Origin: Varanus komodoensis
Taxonomy: Eukaryota; Chordata; Lepidosauria; Squamata; Varanidae
Length of the DNA: 64,000 nucleotides
Reading direction: 5' to 3'
Assembly (NCBI RefSeq): GCF_004798865.1
Contig: NW_025335856.1
Location: 9,780,636 to 9,844,635, forward strand
The position numbers were made by a program, and so were the translations under genes. Under the pieces are notes generated by a model, which saw only the letters and a list, made by a program, of their open reading frames with translations, was not told the DNA's origin and ran no database searches. Of this stretch, positions 1 through 10,610 are shown piece by piece (position 1 is the stretch's first letter; each line of letters starts with the position of its first letter).

Positions 1-857
1 ATATTCTGACTGGGAGGCACAGAATCCAGAATTTCCTAATCATTTTTTTACTGGAACACATTGGGCTGCCCTGCCACCCAGGTTGGGAAGTACCAGTCTA
101 AATATTAGCTGAGGATACACACTGTTATCTTTGAATTTGTCAGGTAATGAGTGACACTTATATAAACACTTCATGAGCTTTGACACAGATAAGACACCAT
201 GTCTCCCCCTTTTAAAATCAGCAATTTGCCAAGACAGCAAAATTGTGTGTGCGCACACACATGCGCTCGCATGCTTGTGTGTGCCCTGCCTGTGCAATTA
301 ATATAGACACTATATAACTCAATAAATTAGATACGACAAGAGTAAGTTACTTCTATTTGCTGATTTAAACCAAACTTACCTTATGAGCATCTTGTGTTAT
401 ACAAGATGGTTATATAACTCTTCTTCTTAAAAGGGGACAAGGAGCTGTAATGCTAACCTCAAGATGGGTTTGGGTTCCTACCGATTTAAATTTAACTACT
501 GTTAAGGCTGTTCTGTATTATACAACACGCATACCTTTTCTGAAAAGGTAGACCTGACTCTGAAAATCCTTTTTGAAAAGAGCTGAGAGGATCCAAGAAC
601 AAGAAAAGCTGAGAACAAAGCTCACACCATGCTCAGACTGTGATGCTTGTCGAAGGCAGGTGCTTATTCTGTCAACTGATAGCGGTTTAGCAATAGATAA
701 ACACTTTATGTTGGATTTTGAGGTCTGGGTTTTGTGTCACAATGGATGTTCTTTGACACATTGTTAGGTTACTTTCCTCCTAGGAACTAAAAGCAACTAT
801 GCATCAGAAATGCAGCTTCTTACAAAAAGAAACTTGTAGGGAGTAGACTAGGCTATA

Positions 858-900
858 TTCTCTCTTTCCCTCTCTCTCTCTCTCCCCGCCCCCCTCTCTA
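858..900. repeat. CT-rich low-complexity tract
   Basis: A pyrimidine run made of CT dinucleotides and C stretches. Simple sequence with no other signal. Confidence 0.8.
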
Positions 901-1299
901 AATACTTGCTTTGTACTTATAAGGAGTTTCTATATGGGAGAGCCATTCAAAACCGGCATCCTCCACACCCATAGTCCAAGACGTATACTCCAATCTGTCA
1001 CCTCATTCTGTTGCACGTGTAGTGTGTGCTGAGTGTGCACATTCCCATATGAGTGTGCATTGCCCAGAGGAACAATATCTACATTTCCAAAACATGTAGG
1101 ACAATAATAAATGTTTTTTGCTTTGGCACTCTGGACTCCCCTTGCCCTTCTTTGCGGCCCCATTTCCCTTCATAGCCTTATCCTTCACGCCTGTGTCTTC
1201 CCCTCCTTTTGATCCTCTGAACCTGCTGGTTGCATATGGCTGTTGGTAGCCTAATTTATGTATTTATTCAATCATTTAGCTTCCACCTGCCTCACCACC

Positions 1300-1745
1300 A
1301 AGAAAATGGCCTTCAAGGTAGCTAACAAACAGAAGAAGCAAAATTTAAAATAAAAAACTGGTTATAGTGAGAATCATAATAATAAGTTAAAACACAGTTT
1401 TAAAACAAAGCAAAGAGAAGATTTTTAAAAAATCACCAAACTGACAGACCAGCTTACAGACTAAAAACCTGCTTGAATTAAAAGGTCTCTGCCTTACAGT
1501 GGGCGATCAAGAGAGTGGGAGCCATGATAGTTTCTCTCATCAGGGCATTTCACAGCCGCACACGGCAGCAACAGCAATAGAATGGTCTCCCTGGAAGATC
1601 TTAAAACTTAGGCTGAGTTATAGCAGAGAAGATGTTCTCTTGGTAGCCTGGCTCTGAACCACATTTACAGGGAATAATCAGCACTTTAAACTGTACCCCA
1701 AAACAGAAATTGTGCCCTAGCTACCAGTGAATTTATTGTAACATG
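1300..1745 (-). repeat. Degenerate interspersed repeat, unclassified squamate type
   Basis: An A-rich stretch is followed by an AAGGTCT..CTG-like block and then GGCATTTCACAGCCGC and a GGTCTCCCTGG-like block. The same order (A-rich, AAGGTCTTGGCCTGGCGCCG) appears at 52629-52870, and a related later segment appears at 43590-44040. I recall this as a common non-coding repeat in lizard genomes, but I cannot name the family. Boundaries are approximate. Confidence 0.45.
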
Positions 1746-3753
1746 AAGGTTGCGGTCATAATCCAGGATTGTGCACAAGAGGAATGGAAGAAAAGCCCTC
1801 TGATAACTGATACTCCATGAGGAAGTTTGCTGTTCAATTTTTTAAAAGTTCCTGCACGAATCCAAGTTAAATCTCTGCATCTTGGCTTAGGAACAGATGG
1901 AAAGCTTCTGGTACAGAATAAGCATCCAGCTGTATGTTTTGCTCAAGCGTTTGCTAATTGCTAGTGTACACATAATATTGTTGGGTATGAAATTCGTTAT
2001 AAATTAAAGCTCTACAATGAGGGATTCACATGTTTTATGAACAAAAAAATAAATCAACGCACTAAGAGAAATAGAAAGTTTAAACACTGGAAAATTACTT
2101 GGAATGCTCTATTGCGCAGGGTTGTTTTATTATGCTCCAGACAGGGTTTTAAACATGAACATATTAAGTGAGAGAAAGGAGGTAAAACTTTTGGATTGTT
2201 TGGGTGCTGGGGGCAAGAACCTGCTCTTCTTCCTTTGACTGTATACCTGCTTAAATTTTAACTGGACGTCCCTCTTTTGCCTCTGAATGGCAGCATAAGG
2301 TCAGAACAAAAATGCCCATGGGGCATGTCATAGCTGAGTGAGAACATGGAAACTGGGCAACTAGGACATTAATATTCGCTTGCATTTCCAACAATAAGTT
2401 CTCACCTGGTTTTCAGTCACATGTTCCAAGTTGTTGGGATGTAAGAACAAGAAAGAAAATATTAAGCTGAGAGCCCATGGAATCAGAAATAAAGAGGCGA
2501 GACTAAAAAATGAGAGTAAAGCACCAGCATTAGTTTGCAGAAGCACAAAGAAACAAGATGTTGGAAAGAAACCACCCTAACAAAGAACCTCTCCTAAAAG
2601 CTGAATGTGACGCTCAGTGGCCACAGAATGTTGGATGTTACTGAACAAAGAAAGAAGAAAATGGAGGGGAGGGGAAGCTGAGATTCGGAACAGGAGCAAG
2701 CAGAAGCTTGTCTGTTCAAGTCCCGCTACAAAAGGGCAGTCTGAAAAGATGCACCAAGTGCTCTGCTCATTGATGAATTTCCAAAGCATAGGATAGGTGT
2801 CACCTATAGGGGGTGACCCCTATCCTATGGGTGCTAATCCATCCTGACAATAATCTGTGGTAGACTGGCTATTGTCCAAACAAGCCACTGTGTGCCCAAC
2901 AGACAGCACACAGAGTATTGTCTTCCTGCTACTTTTTTCTTGCTTCTCCTGCAAGCATCCCATGGCTGGTACCTTCCAGCATGATTACAAGCCCTTTTTC
3001 ACTTGCTGTGGTCCCTTCCTTTATTTTTGTCCTTGGAGAATCTGTTTTTCCACATGAAAGACAGTTTTTGCAGTCTTCATTTTCATAGCCGGTGACAGCC
3101 CCAGCCAAGTGACAGAGCAGCATATTGAAGGGGATGTCAATGACTAGCAACCCCTTTTTATAGAGAAATGTGCCCATAATATGCAGAAATACTTTCATAA
3201 TTTTAAAATCATTTTAGGTGCACTTATGCAAGTTTGCACCCACCTATTTTGGGAGTGGGAGGGCTGAAAGTGTAGCGGGTGCTAACCCAGAGAACCTCCA
3301 GATGTGTTTTCCCCTTTGCTTTCTCTTGACAGCTGTCAAAAAGTGACTTTTCAAGGGAAATCATAGTTACAATGGGCCTTTCCTCATGAAAGAGTGTAGT
3401 GTGACATCTTCCTCTCTTTCCTTGTTGTCCTGCCTCTCCTCAGGGTCCTAGGCATTTTGCACCTGCCAGCTCTAACTCTATCTGCTTAGGAAAGTGCAAA
3501 AATGCTTCCTATCACATATAGAAGAGAAGAATAAAGCTGTCAAAACTCAGGATCCCTTTGAAGTGAAGCTTTGATTGGGAATTCTTTGTTGTTTTTGACT
3601 GTGACATATACAGATTCCATAGCACATAAAACTATTCTGCTGGAAGGGGTTGGAGTCTGAATGACACAACAACCCATCATGGCTAATTACCCAACATCAG
3701 AGAGTTGCCTTCTTGTCTCCAGCACACCCTTCCCCACCCAAGTGCTGTCCAGA

Positions 3754-3825
3754 GATGTTGGACTACAGGTTCCATTATGCTGGGAGCATGATCATCAGGG
3801 TGCAACCTGGAAGTTGTAGCTCAAT
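3754..3825. repeat. Short hairpin repeat (ACTACA..TTGTAGCT type), MITE-like
   Basis: The left arm TTGGACTACAGGTTCCAT is followed, after a short spacer, by an inverted arm AAGTTGTAGCTCAA. It is one of seven degenerate copies of a TGGACTACAACTCCCAT-type foldback in this window. Confidence 0.5.
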
Positions 3826-4639
3826 ACATGTGGGGAGCATCTGGGCTGGGGAAGGCTGCTGTTGTCAATGAAAAGATGTTTCTCTCTTCCTATGCTACAT
3901 GGTCTACAAGCCACTTTTCCTGTGGCCGCAGAGTTTGCAACCAACTACAGAAGAGGCAAATTGAAAGCACGTTGGGTGGTGATGGATGTCACTGTTATTT
4001 CAGGCTCTCTCCCCTTCTTCTTGGAAGTCCCTCGGCAATTCCTTGGCTCAGCACTAAACTAAAATGCAAGGTCCTTCAGCAAAATGATCTCTGTAGATGA
4101 ATCACAGGGATAGTTCACTCATTCACACCGAACACTTGAAGCATTTGTCACCATCATGTGATCCCTTAGTTGTGTGCATGGACAGACCATTACGAATATA
4201 GCAAACCCCTGGTACAATGTTCATATTTGTTCTCACAGCACAAATGCTTTCCAGCAGAGCCAATCTATACATTTGCCACTGAGGTCAACAAGTGTACACT
4301 ACAGTAATCAAGTGCAAAGCACTTACCAAATCACTAGTTGTCTCTGGGAATCTTGCTGGTGTGTGCCCTTCTAGTGACTTTTGTTTGTTTCTGCAGAAAG
4401 GAGGACAGTCCACACTTGGCTGCTTTAGAATAGAGCTGTGAGACAGAATTCATTTAGAGTTCCATACCTACCTGGGCAAAGTAGCACTGTGAAATGCTGC
4501 CTTAGGCTATCACACATTTCTTTCTTCATGTGTTCACTGGATTCCTTTGCAAATGTTCTAATTCCTTGTTTTGTTTTTTTAACAAAATGATTTGTAGCTT
4601 TCATATTCATTTTGTGTGATTCTTCCCCCTCCCCTCCAG

Positions 4640-4653
4640 ATTTGTTGGTGGGA
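4640..4653 (+). other. KCNJ1: KCNJ1 core-exon 5' end: splice acceptor and 14-nt leader
   Basis: A T/C-rich tract at about 4621-4637 precedes the AG at 4638-4639. The exon then has 14 nt before the ATG. Those bases read in frame without a stop (as ..LLVG before Met), which would allow an upstream exon to add an N-terminal extension as in human ROMK1. No such exon is visible in the window. Confidence 0.75.
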
Positions 4654-5772
4654 ATGTTTAAATACTTTCGGAAGCATTTCATCCATCACCTGAGAGAACG
4701 CAAGAGACAAAGGTCACGGCTGGTGTCCAAGGATGGAAGGTGTAACATAGAGTTTGGGAATGTGGAAGAACAGTCAAGGTTTATTTTCTTGGTTGACATC
4801 TGGACCACTATCCTTGACCTAAGGTGGAGGTACAAAATGACTATCTTCATCTCTGCTTTTTTAGGCAGCTGGTTCTTTTTTGGCCTTCTTTGGTATGCAG
4901 TGGCATACATACACCAGGATCTGCCAGAGTTCAGTCCATCAATGAATCATACGCCATGTGTGGACAATATAAATGGCTTGACTTCTGCCTTCCTCTTCTC
5001 TCTAGAGACCCAGGTGACCATTGGCTATGGGTTTAGGTGTGTTACAGAACAGTGTGCCACTGCCATTTTCTTGCTGATCTTCCAGTCTATCCTAGGAGTC
5101 ATCATCAACTCTTTTATGTGTGGGGCTATCTTGGCCAAAATCTCCAGGTCGAAAAAGAGGGCCAAAACCATCACTTTCAGCAAGAATGCTGTCATCAGCA
5201 AGCGTGGTGGAAAACTGTGTCTTCTCATCAGGGTGGCCAATCTCAGGAAAAGCCTTTTGATTGGGAGCCATATCTATGGCAAGCTTTTGAAAACCACCAT
5301 CACGCCAGAAGGAGAAACAATAATTTTGGATCAAGTCAACATAGACTTTGTTGTTGATGCTGGCAACGAGAACCTCTTCTTCATTTCTCCCTTGACGATA
5401 TACCATATCATTGACAAGCATAGCCCATTCTTTCACATGACGGCAGACACCATTCACCAACAAGACTTTGAGCTGGTGGTCTTCCTAGATGGAACTGTGG
5501 AATCAACCAGTGCAACTTGCCAAGTCAGGACATCTTACATTGCTGAGGAGGTTCTCTGGGGCTATCGTTTTTCTCCTATTGTCTCCAAAACCAAAGAAGG
5601 GAAGTATAGGGTGGACTTCCACAACTTTGGCAAAACCATGGAGGTAGAAACCCCCCACTGTGCCTTCTGCCTCTACAATGAGAGAGATGCTAAAGCCAAG
5701 GTCAGGATGGGATATGACAACCCTGCCTTCACATATCAAGAATTTAATGAAACCAGTGACACAAAAATGTAA
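4654..5772 (+). CDS. KCNJ1: ATP-sensitive inward rectifier K+ channel 1 (Kir1.1 / ROMK), core exon
   Basis: Encodes 372 residues, the same length as human ROMK2, and the translation closely follows human Kir1.1. Family role: apical K+ secretion and recycling in renal tubule; tetrameric, two membrane helices per subunit. Visible in the sequence: basic N-terminus; Ser25 in the RSRLVSKDG context (ROMK1 Ser44 kinase site); TM1 about residues 62-86 with Lys61 (ROMK1 Lys80, pH gating); glycosylation sequon N98-H-T; pore loop with filter TIGYGFR (GYG 124-126); TM2 about 136-160 with Asn152 (ROMK1 Asn171, weak rectification); a cytoplasmic immunoglobulin-like domain; Ser200 and Ser294 at the ROMK1 Ser219 and Ser313 positions; a YDNPAF endocytic-type motif at 354-359. 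The acceptor AG is at 4638-4639, so the exon starts at 4640. I chose the ATG at 4654 because it matches the ROMK2 start and has G at -3. The frame is open from the acceptor to the ATG, so longer isoforms from upstream exons are possible. No defect seen. Confidence 0.98.
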   Translation: MFKYFRKHFIHHLRERKRQRSRLVSKDGRCNIEFGNVEEQSRFIFLVDIWTTILDLRWRYKMTIFISAFLGSWFFFGLLWYAVAYIHQDLPEFSPSMNHTPCVDNINGLTSAFLFSLETQVTIGYGFRCVTEQCATAIFLLIFQSILGVIINSFMCGAILAKISRSKKRAKTITFSKNAVISKRGGKLCLLIRVANLRKSLLIGSHIYGKLLKTTITPEGETIILDQVNIDFVVDAGNENLFFISPLTIYHIIDKHSPFFHMTADTIHQQDFELVVFLDGTVESTSATCQVRTSYIAEEVLWGYRFSPIVSKTKEGKYRVDFHNFGKTMEVETPHCAFCLYNERDAKAKVRMGYDNPAFTYQEFNETSDTKM

Positions 5773-6680
5773 CTTAAGGTGCTTGTGGGACCAGAGTACT
5801 TATTTTTGATATCCATCCAGGAACTCATGCCAAACAACAACAGCGACAAGAAGTAATTATATTCGGAGTACAGAAGGGAAAAAATGAACTGGGTTGTCTA
5901 GATACTAAAATGATCTTAATCTAATCAGAGCAGCAATTTCCAGGATGCTGCTAATTACATCATGTTATATTTACAGAACGCACATATTTTGCTATATTTG
6001 CTGGACCTTTTCTTAAATTGGTAGACTGACACATCCAATATTATGCTTTAGAATTTCTACAACTAAAAGAACTAGATTCCATCATTTGCCAGCAAAAGGA
6101 AGGCAATGTGATGTGTGTATTTTTAAAGGCAAAGTTAATGTTGGGAATGATTAGCAAATGGATTGAAAATTAAACAGCCATCATAATGTTATCATGTATA
6201 ACTAGTTATTTCTTCATTTATGATGCTTAGTAAATAGAGTAAGTTCTGATTATCCCATGTCAAATAGGACAAGAAAGACAGTGTGGCATCATTCTCTAAG
6301 TGGTGGGCTGGGACTCTGGAGGTCCAGGTTCCAACCCCCACATGGCCATGAAGCTCATTGGATGGCTTTGGGTCAGTCACAAACTCTCTGCCTAACCCAC
6401 TTTGCAGTAGTGTTCTGAGGATAAAAGCAGGAGGAGCACTATGTAAATTGTATTGGGTTCTTTCAGGGAAAAGGTGGGATAGAAAAATAATGAATGAATG
6501 AAAGAGAATGAAATTTTCTGTATTTGCCTACAGAAAATAGGCAACTAGAATTAACAGGAAGCATGAACTTTTCCTAGAAATAAAAACCAAAGTAAACTTT
6601 CTGCTGATCACACATAGTTATTTGTTGTATAAGTGGGCACACTCCAGGAGGGGGAGAATAAACTTTCCCTCACCTATTCC
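5773..6680 (+). other. KCNJ1: KCNJ1 3' UTR (extent inferred)
   Basis: Downstream of the TAA stop there is AT-rich sequence with candidate poly(A) signals: ATTAAA at 6169-6174, AATAAA at 6579-6584 and AATAAA at 6657-6662. A MIR-like SINE lies between the first and the others, so a short UTR ending near 6190 would exclude it and longer forms would include it. The cleavage site cannot be chosen from sequence alone. Confidence 0.5.
6276..6505 (+). repeat. MIR-like tRNA-derived SINE
   Basis: Matches the layout of MIR/CORE-SINEs. A GGACTCTGGAGGTCCAGGTT head leads into a CATGGCCATGAAGCTCATTG segment, then TGGGTCAGTCACAAACTCTC, then a GTTCTGAGGATAAAA-like segment, and it ends GGGATAGAAAAATAATGAATG. 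It sits in the probable KCNJ1 3' UTR or just after it. Confidence 0.7.
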
Positions 6681-7170
6681 CCCCTCCATTTCCAAACACA
6701 TTTGGCTGAGTACTAAAGTATTTGTGGGACCTTTTAATGTAGCAAACTCACAAGGAAGTTGTGAAGGGGTACGATGAGGAGGAACCTGGTTTATATACCA
6801 AATATGAGCATTTGTCTGTGTAATCCAGTACTGATCGGTCTTCTAGGTCTTCAGGCAGAAAGAGGTATTTCCAATAACCTGTACTTGAGCCTTTGCAGTC
6901 CTGGAGATGCTGGTCATAAATGGCCAGGAAGGCCCTTCTGTCTGAAAGTGTGAGCCCTACACCCTGGTTGCTCCTCTATACATTTTATTTTTACAGGGCT
7001 GTAAGATTATGAACCTCACAAGATCCCTGCCAGGAAACAAACACAGATCAACTTAATCTTGCATGGAATGCAGGGAATAGAAGTTTCAGGAACCCGGCCT
7101 TCATCTCTGGACCAACCCTTGTGAAGAATCATTATGGAAGCCTTACATCAGATATCTGACTAAGCTGAAT

Positions 7171-7669
7171 CACAATACAATCACTGTTGAGACCATAACC
7201 AGGGCTGTTCCAAGGAGGCACTCCCTGGAAAGCCTTGCAACCAGGCCTTCAGCATTTAATTGGCACAGCTGAAGAGGATGGGCTACAGTTAGGACATAAT
7301 TGGGGTGGAGCCAATCATGTTAACAGGAGTCATACATGGACTATGGTGACAAGGCAGGAGCACTTGGATGCTGCAAAGAGCATCTTCTTTTACAGAACCT
7401 CTAAAATGTCCCCTTCTTTCCTTCCTTCCCTCCCCCAGTGAGGTGACAGAATATATATCAGTCCTAAACACATAGACATTTGGTCCTTGTCTATGTTGTG
7501 GGGATATGGGAAGTTGATCTGAGAACCATATTCAAAACTGTGTGGGAGAAGAGGGCAGGTATGCAAATAGCTGAAACATCTAACAGAAAGACAAAAGCTG
7601 TCAGACTGCAAAACGATTCATACCATCCTCTCTAGTTTTGCGTATTTAAACTATTTTGCATGTAATAAG
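7171..7669. repeat. Tandem duplication, copy 1
   Basis: About 500 bp beginning CACAATACAATCACTGTT and ending TGCATGTAATAAG. It repeats as copy 2 starting 511 bp downstream, in the same orientation, with many point differences. It carries only three TTCC units. No coding potential or known element is recognised, and it lies about 1.4 kb after the KCNJ1 stop. Confidence 0.9.
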
Positions 7670-7681
7670 TGAAAAGGCATC

Positions 7682-8203
7682 CACAATACAATCACTGTTC
7701 AGACCATAAGCAGGACTGTTCCAAAGAGTCACTCCCTGGAAGTCCTTGAAACCAGGCCTTTAATTGGCATGGACCCAGGAGATGGGCTGCAGTTAGAACA
7801 TAACTGAGGTAGAGCCGAATTAACAGAAGTCATACATGGACTATGATAACAAGGCAGGAGCACCTGGATGCTGCAAGAGCTGACTGGACTCCCCAAGTCT
7901 GGAATTTATTCTTTTACAAAACCTCTGAAATGCTCCCTTCCTTCCTTCCTTCCTTCCTTCCTTCCCTCCCCCAGTGAGATGACTGAATAAATATCAGTCC
8001 TAAACACATAGAGATTTAGTCGTTGGCTACGTTGTGGGCATATGGGAAGATGAACTGAGAACCGTATTCAAAACTGTGTGGGAAATGGGCAGCGATGCAA
8101 ATTGCCAAAATGTTTAACAGGAAGACAAGAGCGGCTAGGCTGCACTACGATCAATACCATCCTCTCTACTTTTGCGTATTTAATCTGCGTTGCATGTAAT
8201 AAG
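7682..8203. repeat. Tandem duplication, copy 2 (with expanded TTCC repeat)
   Basis: Direct repeat of 7171-7669, collinear over its length. It has an extra segment of about 30 bp before the TTCC tract and seven TTCC units (7938-7965) where copy 1 has three. The divergence, by eye roughly 15 percent, implies an old duplication. Only 12 bp separate the copies, so this looks like a tandem duplication and not two transposon insertions. Confidence 0.9.
7938..7965. repeat. (TTCC)7 microsatellite, (GGAA)7 on the other strand
   Basis: Seven perfect TTCC units inside duplication copy 2. GGAA repeats are known binding platforms for FLI1-type ETS proteins. Any role here is inference. Confidence 0.95.
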
Positions 8204-8585
8204 GCACCGCCTACTTACCTCTGGTGGGTGTTACCATGACCATACTAATGAGATTAGTAAAATGCCAAGAAAACCCTTTGAAAACTAGGAGATGAATGCT
8301 TAAGGCAGGGGTGAACCTCTCCTAATAACATTTGGTATTGCTTCCCCAAATCCTCCCTTCCTTATTGCGAAGTCATTTTTCTGCTTTAGATGTGAAGTTT
8401 GCAGATATGGCTTGGCAAAACAGCTTGGTGTGTCATTTCCTCTCCCACCTCGCTAGCAAATGAAGCAATGAATAGGCATGCAACGACTTAGGAAAATACA
8501 TCCAATGAAATATCAGGGGGTGGTACAGACTCTCTCCACAAATTACACACAGCATCATGGCACATGCCAACTATTTCACCCTTTC

Positions 8586-8656
8586 TCACACACACACATG
8601 CACACACACACACGCGCGCGCGCGCACGCACGCAGATAGAGAGAGAGAGAGAGAGA
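8586..8656. repeat. Compound (CA)n(CG)n(GA)n microsatellite
   Basis: CA repeats interrupted by ATG, then a pure CG run of about 12 bp, CACGCACGC, and a GA run. The first ~47 bp alternate purine and pyrimidine, a Z-DNA-prone pattern. Confidence 0.95.
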
Positions 8657-10329
8657 AGTCTTACCATACAGAGTATTTTACTGCAAAAGAGGTCTCCTTT
8701 GAAGTCTCCTTTGAGGTCAAATAGGGTTACAGCCCTATTTCTGAAGTCATAATTCTTGGCATAAATTCACAAATTCAGATCTTTTTTAAAAAAACAACAC
8801 CCTGCTTTATAAAACCACAACCACTGAGCAGGTTTTACCAGCTGTACCTCAGAATTCTCCAACCTGTATCAGGAGGGTGCCAGCCTGAAGAAGGCTGTGG
8901 AGCACATTAGGACTTGCTAATCTCATATTCCAAGGCCTCGAACCCTTCAAGACTCAGATGGGACCTCCCAGAAAATGCTGCACTATCTCTCTCCCAACAG
9001 GAAGTATTTCCCTGAAAAGTTTCCAGACAGGTACTGCCCGCAGGTGAGGCATTCCGCTCTTACACCCATCTCCTGGTGTTTTGTTTTTCTCTTCCACATG
9101 TAACTCCATTCATTCCATGGACTTTTTAATATGAGGCATTTATTGATCAGAATTCCTTACTCGTGATTGTTGACATGTTCATTTAATGGCACTCTGAATC
9201 TTAAGTTTCACTTCTGGTTTTTCAAGTGTTTTCCCTTTTCTATATAATGGAGGGAATTGTGCTCCATTGCCCGGTGTGATTGTGCTCTTTTGTTATAGCA
9301 CAGCCACATCTAGAGGTTGTATAGTAGAAAAGCAGGAAAGGAAGAGCTCTTTGTTTATGCAGCAATTGACAACATGATTGCTGGGTTCACACGGCTTGAC
9401 AATCATCCCAGTGTGGTTTCCATGGTGTGCACAGTTTTGCCTGACAGATAAATCAGTGGCTTCTATGCTAGTTAGGTTTCCACCCATCTTGCTCAGTTCT
9501 CCCACTGTTGGCATGTATCCCATCAGCCACAGTGCCTGAAATTCAATCTTTTGCTGGATGGCTGGAGCAGCTCTGCAGCTGCCACTCATTCCAGAGGACT
9601 CTGTGGTAGCTGCATACCAGGAAACTGTGGTGTCCGGCTTGGATGACCACAGAAACCATGGCGAGGCATGGAAATCATAACACAGAACATTGTTTCTTAT
9701 TGTGGATTCTAAAAAGCCAGAGTACCATGTTGAAATACTACAATAAGGTTCAGACAACTTGACAGACAGTGCTGTGCAAGAAACCATGTTGGTTGTGTGT
9801 TTTGTGGAAACCAGACCAACAGATCCCTTGTGTAGAAAAGAGCTATGTCGACTGAGTATTCACAGTCCTTATGCTGTTTGGGTGGGCAATGGAGATACAC
9901 GTGTTGTTGTTCTTGTTGTTGTTTTAAGATATTTCAGCAAGCCGTGGAACTTTCACACTTACTGATATTTCTCTTCTGTTTCTCTGTGATTCCATTTTGT
10001 CCACAATCCCAGGGGCACTTACAACATGAATATACTAATAGAAGGAGATATTGCTTTGTTCTCATATACAAGATGTATTTATTCAGGGACAGGGAAGGTG
10101 TAGCTCTCCAGAAATTTTTGGTCTGCAAATCCCAAATTTGTGCAGGGCCAAATTTGTGCATTTCCTTTATGAGCAGGTATGTACAAAGGACATTCAGAGG
10201 TTCATTTTGGTAGCTTCCTTTGAGGGCTCCTGTGCAATGCAAGACAATTTGCTTGCTGATGTCGTAACATGACAACTGAACTCAAATTGACCTGGCCAGC
10301 TTTAGCAAAGCCAGTCTTTGGCTTGGCAT

Positions 10330-10437
10330 CTCATCCACAATATACAGATAAGAATTATTGGCTTACCTTACAGGGCTGTTGTAAGGTACGTTGAGATTAT
10401 GTATGTGGAGAACTTCAAAAAGCTGCAATGCCCTAAC
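10330..10437 (+). repeat. MIR-like SINE fragment
   Basis: Contains the MIR-type run CTCATCCACAATATACAGAT, then CTTACAGGGCTGTTGTAAGG and a terminal AAAAAGCTGCAATGCC-like segment. Degenerate and partial. Confidence 0.55.
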
Positions 10438-10560
10438 CGAACATCATGCATGATATTTAAGCAGACATGGTAGAACACATGGTAATAGCAGTTACCCTCA
10501 CACCCTCCACTTCCCCTAACACCTCTGCCCATTCGCAAAGCATTGAAATTGCGATGATTT

Positions 10561-10610
10561 CCTTTCCTTTCCTTTCCTTTCCTTTCCTTTCCTTTCCTTT
10601 CCTTTCCTTT
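10561..10610. repeat. (CCTTT)10 microsatellite
   Basis: Ten perfect 5-bp units, reading AAAGG on the other strand. Confidence 0.97.

Larger units (their letters stand above)
1..4639. other. KCNJ1 upstream intron / left flank, no coding exon seen
   Basis: No recognisable coding exon lies here. The stretch ends in a pyrimidine-rich tract and AG acceptor (4638-4639) that opens the KCNJ1 core exon, so at least its right part is KCNJ1 intron. I looked for an exon like the human ROMK1-specific N-terminus and found none. It holds a CT-rich run near 860-900, a degenerate repeat at about 1300-1745 and a short hairpin repeat near 3754-3825. The rest appears unique and AT-rich. Short open frames show no resemblance to known proteins. 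Confidence 0.6.

Noticed and set aside
1-4600. ROMK1- or ROMK3-specific N-terminal exon of KCNJ1
   Set aside because: No frame resembling the human MNASSRNVFDTLIRVL segment with a donor site is visible.
4612-4653. Extended KCNJ1 start from a TTG upstream of the ATG
   Set aside because: This part is the polypyrimidine tract and splice acceptor. TTG is not a likely vertebrate start, and the ATG at 4654 matches ROMK2.
9293-9787. 164-codon minus-strand open frame
   Set aside because: No motif, no homologue recognised, no splice or promoter context. The sequence looks like part of a degenerate repeat.
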